From assembly GCA_964485215.1 (NCBI GenBank), contig CAZAIM010000068.1, positions 1 to 13,200 of the forward strand: 13,200 nt of DNA. The letters run 5' to 3'. The notes below the pieces were generated by a model. That model saw nothing but the letters and a program-made list of their open reading frames with translations. It made no database searches and had not been told where the DNA came from. The translations under genes were made by a program, and so were the position numbers. The stretch's first letter is position 1. Every line of letters begins with the position of its first letter. The DNA comes from HGM04593 sp964485215 (GTDB lineage Bacteria; Bacteroidota; Bacteroidia; Bacteroidales; Bacteroidaceae). This document shows, piece after piece, positions 1 to 7,676 of the stretch.

Positions 1-275
1 CAGTTTACTTGGCGTAAATGAGGATTTTGAAGGCAAACGTAACACAGAAGACTTGCGCAAACGAGCCAAATGCAAATTTATTTCCAATTTCCGGCGAGTG
101 CAGCCAAGGATAGGAATTCTAAAGTTACTTTTTAGTCACCCCCTTAGTTTTGTTAGATACAAGGCTTAGGATTTTTAAGGCGAAAGGAGTGCATAGAAGT
201 ACTCGATTGAGCCTTAAATCAATAACAGCGAAGCAGTCTGTTAATTATGCACATTGCCCTTTTGCATAAGCCACA
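1..275. other. Left-edge region without a convincing gene; nested inverted repeats
   Basis: No gene can be assigned. A plus-strand frame enters from the left edge and stays open for about 55 codons, to a TAG near 169. It is rich in Lys and Arg and matches no family I know, so it may be the tail of a protein or chance. Downstream, TTTAAGGC at 174-181 pairs with GCCTTAAA at 211-218, enclosing a weaker GAGT/ACTC pair. TAACAG at 223-228 pairs with CTGTTA at 238-243. The second hairpin lies just past the antiporter stop on the minus strand and could be a weak terminator, but no clean T-tract follows. The region could be an interspersed intergenic repeat or a structured RNA segment. Confidence 0.3.
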
Positions 276-1760
276 TCACTCCTCGTCAATCTCGGAACTC
301 GCAATCATAAGCAAGTGGTCACCCTCTAACAGTTCAAGAGTACCATTAGGTATCAGATATCTATCCCCACGCTTTACAAAAACCACCAGCACCCCCTGCG
401 GAAGACCAAGAGAAGCAAGCGTATTGCCATTTTTATCCAGAATCTCCTTGGTGAGAGTAATCTCCTTCTGCTCACCGGCCTCCTCGGGCAATTCAACATC
501 GAAATGCTTATCCTCGGGAACAGGCTGCTTTAGCCCAAGCCACTCAGCCACTTTTACAATAAGTCCCCCCTGAAGCACCAGCGACATAAGCGTTATAAAG
601 AATACTATATTGAAAATAGCCTCACTCCCAGGCACGGCAGCCACCACCGGGTACATCGCGAATATTATAGGCACAGCACCTCTGAGCCCAACCCACGAAA
701 CAAACACCTTGGCCGATGCAGGGATATTCTTGAAAGGGAGCAACGAGAGCACCACACTCAGAGGACGGGCAACAAGCATCATAAACAGCCCTATCAGCAG
801 AGCTGCAAACGCAGTCTTCCACATCTCGCTTGGGTCGACAAGAAGACCGAGAAGAAGGAACATCCCAATCTGCATAATCCAAGTCATACCATCGAAAAAC
901 GCCACCACCTGTTTACGGTTCTTCATCTTTTCGTTACCCACTATTATTCCTGTAATATATACGGCAAGATAACCATTACCATCGAGCATATCCGTTACCG
1001 AAAAGGTAAAGAAGACTATACTCATGAGCATTATCGAATAAAGAGGAGCACTAGTCAGATTAACCTTTTTCATCACCCACACGGCAGCAAATCCTGCACC
1101 GGCACCAATCATTGCACCCGCAGCGAACTGCTGCACAAGCACCTTAAGCGAATCGAGCACAAGTTCTCCAGTATCCACGCCGGCCAAGCCCGCATTCCCC
1201 ACGGTAAGCGCAAGCTGTATGAGTACAATCGTCAGTATATACGCCATAGGGTCATTACTTCCGCTCTCAAGCTCAAGCATTGGCTTAAGATTGCCCTTCA
1301 GGTTCACATTGCGCCCTCTAAGGATATTAAAGACCGATGCAGAATCGGTAGACGACATCGTTGCCGCAAGAAGCAGGCAAGTCACCAAAGGCAGCTCCAA
1401 GGAGACCACATTCCACGACGACAGCAAATAGACAAAGACACCGGTGAAGGCCGTCGTAAGCAACACGCCAACTGTAGAAAGCGTCAAACCAGGACCTAAC
1501 ACAGGCCTAATGTCGGCTATGCGTGTTTCAAGACCACCGGTAAAAAGTATTACACATAGTGCCACCATACCCACAAACTGAGCCTGCCCCACGTTGTCAA
1601 ATTGTATACCCACTCCATCGCAGCCGAAAATCATACCTGCAACAAGAAACAGCAACAGCGTAGGCATACCGAAACGTCCTCCCGCCTTGGTTATAAGGAT
1701 ACTGCAAAAAATAAGTATCGACCCTAAAAAAATAAGATTTTCCGAAGTAAAGAATGTCAT
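276..1760 (-). CDS. cvrA: CvrA/NhaP2-type potassium (sodium)/proton antiporter
   Basis: The predicted 494-residue inner-membrane protein belongs to the CPA1 cation/proton antiporter family. Members exchange K+ or Na+ for H+ and help control cell volume and cytoplasmic pH. The first roughly 400 residues form about a dozen hydrophobic segments, with the conserved TDSASVFNILRG and LELESGSNDPMAY stretches typical of the transport core. After a charged linker, residues about 425-492 resemble a TrkA-C/RCK-C ligand-binding domain. The E. coli protein is longer (about 578 residues), so this form lacks the extra C-terminal part. ATG at 1760 begins directly in the first membrane helix; the ribosome-binding site is weak. 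The gene stands alone, with the dcu terminator upstream and its own promoter candidate. Which cation is carried cannot be read from the sequence. Confidence 0.9.
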   Translation of the reverse strand: MTFFTSENLIFLGSILIFCSILITKAGGRFGMPTLLLFLVAGMIFGCDGVGIQFDNVGQAQFVGMVALCVILFTGGLETRIADIRPVLGPGLTLSTVGVLLTTAFTGVFVYLLSSWNVVSLELPLVTCLLLAATMSSTDSASVFNILRGRNVNLKGNLKPMLELESGSNDPMAYILTIVLIQLALTVGNAGLAGVDTGELVLDSLKVLVQQFAAGAMIGAGAGFAAVWVMKKVNLTSAPLYSIMLMSIVFFTFSVTDMLDGNGYLAVYITGIIVGNEKMKNRKQVVAFFDGMTWIMQIGMFLLLGLLVDPSEMWKTAFAALLIGLFMMLVARPLSVVLSLLPFKNIPASAKVFVSWVGLRGAVPIIFAMYPVVAAVPGSEAIFNIVFFITLMSLVLQGGLIVKVAEWLGLKQPVPEDKHFDVELPEEAGEQKEITLTKEILDKNGNTLASLGLPQGVLVVFVKRGDRYLIPNGTLELLEGDHLLMIASSEIDEE

Positions 1761-1877
1761 CTTGAATTATTTTTCTTCTACACCAAAAATTAAGAAACCG
1801 GCAAATATCTTTCTTATGGAAGCCGAATATTCCGCAAGCATCCAAACTCAGACAGTTTCCAGTCGCTAATCCTGACA

Positions 1878-1885
1878 CAAAGATA
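1878..1885 (-). promoter_or_regulatory. Promoter -7 box for the cvrA-type antiporter
   Basis: The minus strand reads TATCTTTG here, a perfect match to the Bacteroidales -7 consensus TAnnTTTG. It lies about 118 bases upstream of the antiporter ATG. No good TTTG -33 box is present at the right spacing, so the call rests on the -7 box alone. It implies a 5' leader of about 110 bases, which contains no obvious riboswitch. Confidence 0.45.
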
Positions 1886-1979
1886 CAACAAAGAAACGAA
1901 AGCGAGTGCGAAATAGGGAAATAATGTAGTCTGTTAGCGATTTAACAACATGTTTAACAGTATTTGCGTATATATCAAT

Positions 1980-2039
1980 AGACAAAAATAAAAAAGTAGC
2001 CAAACCCTTTGTTCCATCAAATAAGTTTGGCTACTCTTT
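1980..2039 (-). terminator. Rho-independent terminator of the glsA-to-dcu unit
   Basis: AGTAGCCAAAC at 1995-2005 pairs perfectly with GTTTGGCTACT at 2025-2035. Inside the loop a second stem can form, TTTG at 2008-2011 with CAAA at 2018-2021. Read on the minus strand, the stem is followed at once by a T-rich run (TTTTTTATTTTTG). This is the classic intrinsic terminator form and fits the end of transcription coming from the Dcu gene, whose stop is at 2112. On the plus strand only a weak CTTTC tail follows, so termination is mainly for the minus strand. Confidence 0.85.
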
Positions 2040-2111
2040 CATTGGAGTTATTTGAGAAAAACAGTGCAAAACCTTCTCACGGCAAAGTACATTGCAACCC
2101 AGTTATACGGT

Positions 2112-3416
2112 TCACAAAACCTGCACAAGCAGCAATCCTGCCACTATTGCTGTGGAAGTCGCCACAAGCCCCGGCATCATAAAAGAGTGATTCAGCAGCC
2201 ATTTCCCAATGCCTGTAGTTCCTGTCCTATCAAAATTTATTGCAGCAACAAGAGTAGGATAATTAGGTATAAAGAAATAACCGTTCACTGCCGGAAAAAG
2301 TGCAATAAGCATCATTGGAGATATACCAAGGGCAATTCCCAAAGGCACTATTGCCCTGACCGTTGCAGCCTGGCTGTAAAGCAGAATTGACATAACGAAA
2401 AGCGCAAGGCCGAAAAGCCATGGCATATCCATTACCACATCCTTTATGGAAGCTTGAAGTTCTACGATATTGCCGCTTATGAAAGTATCGCCCATCCAGG
2501 CAACACCGAAGATTGCAACCACAGCCTGCATTCCGGCCGAGAAGACACTGCCCTTGGCAGCCTTCACCCCATTAGTGCCAGTCAGCAAAAGTATCAAGGC
2601 CGCAGTAGAGAGCATCAGCATCTCAATCAACACAGGCATCTTCAACGGTTCTCCTCCGAATGAAGGACACAGTCCCGGCATAGAACCGAAAAGGACAATC
2701 AGCAACGTCGCCCCAATGAAAAGGAACACAGACAACCTCGCAGAGAACATATTCTTCACCCCCGCAAGCTGCACATGCTTCACATCAAGTTCTCCACTCT
2801 TCAGACGTCTCTGATATTCAGGGTCATCGACAAGATTCTTGCCTACCCTCATAGAGAGAAACGCACCACAAAGCACCCCCACAAGAGTTGCCGGAATACT
2901 TATCTTCAGAATATCGAAAAGAGTAATGTCAAAGCCTGCGAGCAAGCCAAGCAACGCCACTGTGGCTGCAGAAATAGGCGAAGCCGTTATTGCCTGCTGC
3001 GATGCTATGACAGCGATTCCCAACGGACGTTCCGGCCTTATCTTCGTCTCCCTCGCCACCTCGGCTATTACAGGAAGTACAGAATAGGCAACGTGCCCGG
3101 TTCCTGCAAGAAAAGTAAACGTATACGTCACCAACGGAGCAAGAATAGTCACATACTGCGGATGCCTGCGCAGAATCCTCTCTGCCACCTTGACCATAAG
3201 GTCGAGCCCTCCTGCCGCCTGCATTGCCGCGGCTGCAGAAATCACTGCAGCAATCATCAGCATCACATCGATAGGGAGCGCACCCGGCTCCAGACCAAAC
3301 CCGAAAGTAAGCACTGCGACCCCTAATCCACCCATCACGCCAAGGCCTATACCACCCTGACGCGCACCGATGATTATGCAAGCAAGTACTATAAAAAGCT
3401 GTAATAGAAGAATCAT
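2112..3416 (-). CDS. dcuB: Dcu-family anaerobic C4-dicarboxylate carrier (DcuA/DcuB type)
   Basis: Dcu carriers sit in the inner membrane and exchange fumarate, malate or aspartate for succinate under anaerobic conditions. The 434-residue product has the usual family length and about ten to twelve hydrophobic segments. Recognisable stretches include GARQGGIGLG near the N-terminus, AGTGHVAYSVLPVIAEVA, the ITASPISAATV segment, GVAWMGDTF and YPTLVAAINFDRTGTTGIGK near the C-terminus. Some stretches resemble E. coli DcuA more and others DcuB, so the subtype is open; Bacteroidales homologues are usually labelled DcuB. I chose ATG at 3416 because GAGGG lies about 10 bases upstream; an in-frame GTG at 3428 would abut that site. 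It is the last gene of the amide cluster, followed by the terminator, so succinate/aspartate exchange is a likely role. Confidence 0.92.
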   Translation of the reverse strand: MILLLQLFIVLACIIIGARQGGIGLGVMGGLGVAVLTFGFGLEPGALPIDVMLMIAAVISAAAAMQAAGGLDLMVKVAERILRRHPQYVTILAPLVTYTFTFLAGTGHVAYSVLPVIAEVARETKIRPERPLGIAVIASQQAITASPISAATVALLGLLAGFDITLFDILKISIPATLVGVLCGAFLSMRVGKNLVDDPEYQRRLKSGELDVKHVQLAGVKNMFSARLSVFLFIGATLLIVLFGSMPGLCPSFGGEPLKMPVLIEMLMLSTAALILLLTGTNGVKAAKGSVFSAGMQAVVAIFGVAWMGDTFISGNIVELQASIKDVVMDMPWLFGLALFVMSILLYSQAATVRAIVPLGIALGISPMMLIALFPAVNGYFFIPNYPTLVAAINFDRTGTTGIGKWLLNHSFMMPGLVATSTAIVAGLLLVQVL

Positions 3417-3450
3417 AATAAATACCACCCTCTATATCCGGTTCTACTTA

Positions 3451-4653
3451 TCAGAAAACCGGCAACTGGTAAATAAAGCCTAACGACACTCGCTGTGTGC
3501 TGTAATTCTCCTTGCCAATAGCCTTAGCCTTTTCTGTAAAGAAATTGCTTTGACCGATGAAAGCAAGATAGAAATGAAGATTACTGTCCATCGGGTAGAA
3601 TTCAACACCACCTATGTATCCCAATGAAGTACGGTAATTACCCTTTGCAACCTCATCGCCTTTATATACCGCAGCCGACTCAAGCATACCTTTGGCAAAA
3701 AGATTCCACTTGGGAGCAATCCGGTAGTTAGCCTTCGCCACAAGAGAATTATAGGCCGTATTGAACATATTATGACCGCCGAAGTTCTCTCGTCCGCCGA
3801 ACATATTCGTCATAATGCCCTTACGGTCAACCTGTTCAAAAGAACTCATAAGGTCTACATACATATTGAATCGGTTGGAGAGATTGAACTGGTTGCCAAG
3901 CGCAACATAGTACATATATTTGCCATGTACCTCCTCCATCACAGATGCCGACCATCTTGTCTGCCACATTTTGCCGAACATATTGGCATTCCAGTTCAGA
4001 GTATACACCAATGGCAGACGGCTCTCCTCAAGATTAGCACCATACGTCTCTTCCTGCGAGCCATTACGGCTGTTCAGTATCTGGAACTGAAGCTGCTGGT
4101 TGGGTGTAAAGTCATATGTAAGCGTCAGACCGGTCATAAAATTGCTCATATTGTCAATCATCTCGCTATACTGATATATCTCAATCGGATTCACATCATA
4201 CTCTATACCTCCATAAGCAGCACACTGTTTTCCAGCAAAAAGCGAGAATTTGCCATTAAGCCTCACACCTATCCCTGCATAGTCGATAGAGTTTGGCAGA
4301 TTGTCAATCATTCCATTGCCATCGTTGCTGCGGTTCAGACGCTGACGCCAACGATAGGAGAGCCAGTCGGTGACATTGCCTTTAGCTTCAATGCGCAGCT
4401 GACGCATATTGAACGCTCCCTGACTCAAGCCATTTCGTCCGTCCTGGTTGAACTTTGCATCGAAACCGCCGTGCATATTCAAATAGAGATTGAACCAATC
4501 GTTCTGTTTCTCAATCTTCGCAACACGTTCTACAAGAGACTTTTCACCAACAGGAACCTGCGAATTCCTCGATGTCACCTGCGCCTGAAGATAACCGGCA
4601 ACAAATACAAGGAGTACAAATAAAACGTTTCTGACTTTCATAGTTTCTACCAT
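3451..4653 (-). CDS. OprO/OprP-like outer-membrane porin
   Basis: The 400-residue product looks like a 16-strand-type beta-barrel porin of the phosphate-selective porin O/P family. An N-terminal signal peptide (hydrophobic LFVLLVFVAGYLQAQ) is followed by a short helical, coiled-coil-like segment ending KIEKQ. The body alternates polar and aromatic residues (for example WLSYRWRQRLNRS and FNMYVDLMSSFEQV) and ends in a phenylalanine (YQLPVF), the usual outer-membrane insertion signal. The ATG at 4653 overlaps the asparaginase stop as TAATG, suggesting translational coupling. A second ATG at 4641 would give a more typical MK-start signal peptide. The substrate is not shown by the sequence. Its place between asparaginase and the Dcu carrier suggests passage of amino acids or dicarboxylates rather than phosphate; that is inference. 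Confidence 0.85.
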   Translation of the reverse strand: MVETMKVRNVLFVLLVFVAGYLQAQVTSRNSQVPVGEKSLVERVAKIEKQNDWFNLYLNMHGGFDAKFNQDGRNGLSQGAFNMRQLRIEAKGNVTDWLSYRWRQRLNRSNDGNGMIDNLPNSIDYAGIGVRLNGKFSLFAGKQCAAYGGIEYDVNPIEIYQYSEMIDNMSNFMTGLTLTYDFTPNQQLQFQILNSRNGSQEETYGANLEESRLPLVYTLNWNANMFGKMWQTRWSASVMEEVHGKYMYYVALGNQFNLSNRFNMYVDLMSSFEQVDRKGIMTNMFGGRENFGGHNMFNTAYNSLVAKANYRIAPKWNLFAKGMLESAAVYKGDEVAKGNYRTSLGYIGGVEFYPMDSNLHFYLAFIGQSNFFTEKAKAIGKENYSTQRVSLGFIYQLPVF

Positions 4654-5714
4654 TAATAATTATTGAAATATTTCTGAATAGCTTGCCAGTCATCGGTCTT
4701 GGTCAAAGCAAGCATAAGCAGGATACGTGCCTTCTGAGGATTCAGTCCCCAGGAAGCCACGAACTCATACTTGTTGTCATCGACCTCAGCGTCAAGCGTT
4801 GTCGCACCGGTAGGCACACGGCTCGAGCGTACAACTATAATACCATCCTCACGTGCCTTCTCGAGCAACGGAAATACATTCCTATGGATATTTCCATTGC
4901 CCACACCGGCATAAACGATTCCCTTATAACCTTTTTCCATCATCATTTCAACAACATCTCCCTGCACATTGGAATAACCATACGCAATGCCAACCTTTGG
5001 CAGAACCTTCAGCCCGTCGACATTGAAAAAGGGAGTTCTTGTCCCGCATGTTCTGTCGGGCATATGATAATAGAACACCTCGCCATTGTGAATATAGCCG
5101 AGTGCTCCCGAATTGGGCGATTGGAATGTCTCAACGCTTGTCGTATTGGTCTTTGTAACATCCGCCGCACCAAACACCTTGCCGTTCATGCACACAAGCA
5201 CTCCGCGGCTTTCTGAGGCCGGCGATGCAGCAGTCACAACCGCATTGTAAAGATTCGCAGGCCCATCGGCACTTATTGCCGTGGAAGGACGCATTGCACC
5301 GACAAGCACCACTGGCTTATTACTGTTTACGGTTAGAGAGAGAAAGAATGCAGTCTCCTCCATAGTGTCAGTTCCATGAGTAACGACTATGCCATCGACA
5401 TCATCCTTGGCAAGCAGTTCATTGATTCTCTTCACAAGCACCAGCCACACCTCGTCGCTCATATCTTGTGAACCGATATTCACCACCTGCTCACCCTCCA
5501 CATTCGCAACATCCTTAATTGCCGGCACTGCATCAAGAAGCGTTCCTATAGCAACCTGCCCTGCCGAATAGTTACTTTTTGTTGCAGAAGAGCCGGAACC
5601 GGCAATGGTTCCTCCTGTAGCAAGTATATATACATTCGGCAACTCATTCGCCATTGTCACAGTTGTTGTCAGCAGCATCACTGCAAGCAAGAAGGTTCTT
5701 CTAAGTAAATTCAT
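4653..5714 (-). CDS. ansB: Periplasmic type II L-asparaginase
   Basis: The enzyme hydrolyses L-asparagine to L-aspartate and ammonia. The 353-residue product has a signal peptide of about 22 residues (cleavage near TVTMA/NEL), so it should act in the periplasm. The first catalytic motif TGGTIAG lies at 33-39 with nucleophile Thr36. GSQDM at 81-85 supplies the substrate-binding Ser. HGTDTMEET at 113-121 supplies the second Thr-Asp pair (Thr115, Asp116). The DVTKTNTT segment carries the conserved Lys. It resembles E. coli AnsB along its whole length, including the ends RVPTGATT, DAEVDD and LNPQKAR. It shares a TAATG overlap with the porin downstream and lies 78 bases after the SDR stop, with a promoter-like box in that gap. 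No key residue is missing. Confidence 0.96.
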   Translation of the reverse strand: MNLLRRTFLLAVMLLTTTVTMANELPNVYILATGGTIAGSGSSATKSNYSAGQVAIGTLLDAVPAIKDVANVEGEQVVNIGSQDMSDEVWLVLVKRINELLAKDDVDGIVVTHGTDTMEETAFFLSLTVNSNKPVVLVGAMRPSTAISADGPANLYNAVVTAASPASESRGVLVCMNGKVFGAADVTKTNTTSVETFQSPNSGALGYIHNGEVFYYHMPDRTCGTRTPFFNVDGLKVLPKVGIAYGYSNVQGDVVEMMMEKGYKGIVYAGVGNGNIHRNVFPLLEKAREDGIIVVRSSRVPTGATTLDAEVDDNKYEFVASWGLNPQKARILLMLALTKTDDWQAIQKYFNNY

Positions 5715-5751
5715 AATTCAGGATATTTAATTTGTTACACATTACCATCAA

Positions 5752-5759
5752 CAAACATA
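5752..5759 (-). promoter_or_regulatory. Possible internal promoter before ansB
   Basis: The minus strand reads TATGTTTG, a full match to TAnnTTTG, about 38 bases upstream of the asparaginase ATG. No TTTG -33 box stands at the expected distance. It could allow the asparaginase-porin-Dcu part to be expressed separately from glutaminase and SDR. Low complexity in the gap leaves a real chance of coincidence. Confidence 0.4.
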
Positions 5760-5792
5760 TAATCTTTTTAAATTGTTCCGCTTAGGGACAGC

Positions 5793-6605
5793 TTACCTTA
5801 TCCCGTAGAACCAGCGAAGTGCCCTCGACAGCCAACGCTGCGGAATAAGCCACCGCATTCTGGCAAGCGCGACCTGAAACCAAGGGCCTACCTTTGTTCG
5901 CAAAGGCGGATTCCTGCGGCCGACAAGACGACGAACAGCACGTGCAAGCCTTATCGGCTCCGAGCCACCTCGCTCCTCTTTCTCAATAACAGCAAGCGAA
6001 CGCTCAAAATTACCTTTATAGTCATTACATTCCATTGTGGCCTGCGACACATTCCTGTTCGCCGTAAAGTTAGTATTGAAATCACCCGGCTCTACCAGAC
6101 ATACCTTTATTCCAAACGGATACACCTCCATTGCCAAAGCCTCGCTATAACCTTCAATGGCATATTTCGATGCCGAATAGAACCCTTGGAACGGCACAGC
6201 CATAACTCCAGCTATCGAGCTTATATTTATTATGCGGCCACTGCGCTGTCTGCGCATAACAGGCAACACCTCACTGCACATGTTCACCATACCGTTGAAA
6301 TTCGTTCCCATCTGCCACTCAATCTCACTGTCAGTGGCAAGCTCTATAGCTCCTCCAATGCCTACCCCTGCATTGTTTATCAGCACGTCAATCCGTCCCT
6401 GCTCTTTTAGCACAGCCGCAACAGCAGCCGCAATGGAAAGTTTCTCGGTGACATCCATCGCCAGCATACGCACGCCATCTGCAGCGTCACCACCCTTCCG
6501 GCTTGTACCATATACCACATGCCCACACCTGGCAAGTTCAGCAGCTGTCACCCGGCCAAAGCCCGACGACGCACCGGTTATCAATATTACCTGTTTTTTT
6601 TTCAT
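5793..6605 (-). CDS. Classical short-chain dehydrogenase/reductase (SDR)
   Basis: The 270-residue protein is an NAD(P)-dependent oxidoreductase with a Rossmann fold, probably cytoplasmic. The nucleotide-binding motif TGASSGFG lies at 10-17, NNAG at 77-80, the catalytic Ser at about 130 in NISS, and the YxxxK pair at Tyr143 and Lys147. All are intact. Arg36 after the second strand (TSRKG) hints at a preference for NADP. The C-terminal tail (RWLSRALRWFYGIR) is basic and aromatic and could touch the membrane. The substrate cannot be told from sequence. The gene starts 2 bases after the glutaminase stop, so the two are co-transcribed. A run of nine A residues (plus-strand T at 6594-6602) directly follows the ATG. 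Its role in an amide/dicarboxylate cluster is unclear. Confidence 0.9.
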   Translation of the reverse strand: MKKKQVILITGASSGFGRVTAAELARCGHVVYGTSRKGGDAADGVRMLAMDVTEKLSIAAAVAAVLKEQGRIDVLINNAGVGIGGAIELATDSEIEWQMGTNFNGMVNMCSEVLPVMRRQRSGRIINISSIAGVMAVPFQGFYSASKYAIEGYSEALAMEVYPFGIKVCLVEPGDFNTNFTANRNVSQATMECNDYKGNFERSLAVIEKEERGGSEPIRLARAVRRLVGRRNPPLRTKVGPWFQVALARMRWLIPQRWLSRALRWFYGIR

Positions 6606-6607
6606 GG

Positions 6608-7528
6608 TTAAAATATCGACTCTTTTGTTTCTGTTGTCAACAATTCAAGTGCCTTCATCCCAAGCACAGAATTGCCCTTTCCGTTCAGTCTCGGGCTCCA
6701 CACCGCAACCGAATAGCGCAACGGATATATAGCAGCTATTCCGCCTCCCACTCCACTCTTCCCCGGCAGACCCACAAGGTAAGAGAACTCACCGGCCTCA
6801 TCATAAAAGCCACAAGTCTGCATCACTGCATTCATACGCTTCACCTGCGACGAAGTCAGTTCTATACCTGCATGGCTGAAAGGCTGTCTGTGATTGGCAA
6901 AAGCCAGGAATGCCTTGGCCAGTTCCTTGCAGCTCATTTCAACAGAGCACATGAGGAAATAGAACTGCAGGACACGCTCCACGTCCCCCTTTATGCTGCC
7001 GTGGTATTTAAGCAGATTGGCTATTGCAGCATTCAGGAAACCAGTTTCTCTCTCCGACTGCGCCACCTCACGATTGTAGCCAACATCCTCGGAACCTGAA
7101 ACAGCCCTGACAAAAGCGATAAAATCCTCCTCGGGGTTCTCTAATATAGACAAAAGTATATCCGTAACAACCAACGCACCCGCATTCATGAAAGGATTAC
7201 GCGGAAAACCGTTTTCCGATTCAAGCTGCACCAAAGAATTGAAGGCTGTGCCCGAAGGCTCTTTACCTACATAATTCCACAGATTCTCGCCTTTTTTCGA
7301 GAGAGCGACCGCCAAGGCAAAGACCTTAGATATACTCTGTATTGAAAAACGCACATCAGCAGCCTCAATAGCATAGCAAGCACCATCTATGGTACACAAG
7401 CACATTCCGAACTGGTCGGGATTCACCTTGGCAAGAGCCGGTATATACTCGGCCTGCCTGCCAATCTTTGCAAAAGGCCTGATACCATTATATATATTCT
7501 CGAGAATACTCTGATAGTCCATCATCAT
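6608..7528 (-). CDS. glsA: Glutaminase A
   Basis: The enzyme hydrolyses L-glutamine to L-glutamate and ammonia in the cytoplasm and belongs to the serine beta-lactamase-like glutaminase family. Starting at the first of three tandem ATG codons (7528) gives 306 residues, close to the E. coli enzymes (308-310). The catalytic Ser-x-x-Lys motif falls at Ser65-Ile-Ser-Lys68, matching E. coli numbering within one residue. Other family stretches are visible: PRNPFMNAGALV, ETGFLNAAIANLLK and GLPGKSGVGGGI. The frame stays open upstream to 7822 (98 more codons), but that part overlaps the divergent gene and both promoters and has no family resemblance, so it is not coding. Glutaminase leads the five-gene minus-strand unit. 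Ammonia release by glutaminases supports acid resistance in some bacteria, which is a possible role here. Confidence 0.94.
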   Translation of the reverse strand: MMMDYQSILENIYNGIRPFAKIGRQAEYIPALAKVNPDQFGMCLCTIDGACYAIEAADVRFSIQSISKVFALAVALSKKGENLWNYVGKEPSGTAFNSLVQLESENGFPRNPFMNAGALVVTDILLSILENPEEDFIAFVRAVSGSEDVGYNREVAQSERETGFLNAAIANLLKYHGSIKGDVERVLQFYFLMCSVEMSCKELAKAFLAFANHRQPFSHAGIELTSSQVKRMNAVMQTCGFYDEAGEFSYLVGLPGKSGVGGGIAAIYPLRYSVAVWSPRLNGKGNSVLGMKALELLTTETKESIF

Positions 7529-7598
7529 TTCGGTTTTTAACAGTTCCCTTTTGCCTGCAAGAAGCAATGAGAGCCGCTGAAACAACACATCACCAGTG

Positions 7599-7628
7599 CG
7601 AAGATATAAAAAAATTTGCATCTGCAAT
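7599..7628 (-). promoter_or_regulatory. Promoter of the glsA unit
   Basis: The minus strand has TATCTTCG at 7599-7606, seven of eight matches to TAnnTTTG. ATTG at 7625-7628 acts as a weak -33 box with an 18-base spacer. It implies a leader of about 65 bases before the glutaminase ATG. Its -33 box lies inside the spacer of the divergent methyltransferase promoter. Confidence 0.45.
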
Positions 7629-7646
7629 CCTATAAAGTTATTTTTG
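7615..7646 (+). promoter_or_regulatory. Promoter of the SpoU/TrmH methyltransferase gene
   Basis: TTTG at 7615-7618 and TATTTTTG at 7639-7646 match both boxes of the Bacteroidales consensus (TTTG, 19-21 bases, TAnnTTTG) with a 20-base spacer. Transcription should begin near 7650, about 27 bases before the ATG at 7677. This supports 7677 as the start and excludes the in-frame upstream ATG at 7596. Confidence 0.7.
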
Positions 7647-7676
7647 CAACACCCGACATACAAATATGAAAGCAAA

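Larger units (their letters stand above)
1761..2111. other. Intergenic region between the antiporter and the Dcu-type carrier
   Basis: This 351-base gap holds the antiporter promoter and leader (about 1761-1885) and the dcu terminator (about 1980-2039). Between them is an AT-rich stretch with an imperfect inverted repeat, CTGTTA at 1931-1936 and TAACAG at 1955-1960. I see no additional gene. A frame that overlaps the antiporter start on the minus strand has no protein-like features. Confidence 0.6.

Noticed and set aside
2775..3326. 183-codon plus-strand frame opposite the Dcu gene
   Set aside because: Rich in His, Arg and Cys, the usual look of an antisense shadow of a membrane protein gene; no start signals.
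3772..4623. A 283-codon open frame on the plus strand opposite the porin gene
   Set aside because: It lies wholly antisense to a clear porin gene, has no promoter or ribosome-binding site, no protein-like domain pattern, and its openness follows from the codon use of the opposite strand.
7596..7676. N-terminal extension of the RNA methyltransferase to ATG 7596
   Set aside because: A full-consensus promoter at 7615-7646 lies inside this stretch, so a transcript from it would not include the upstream ATG.
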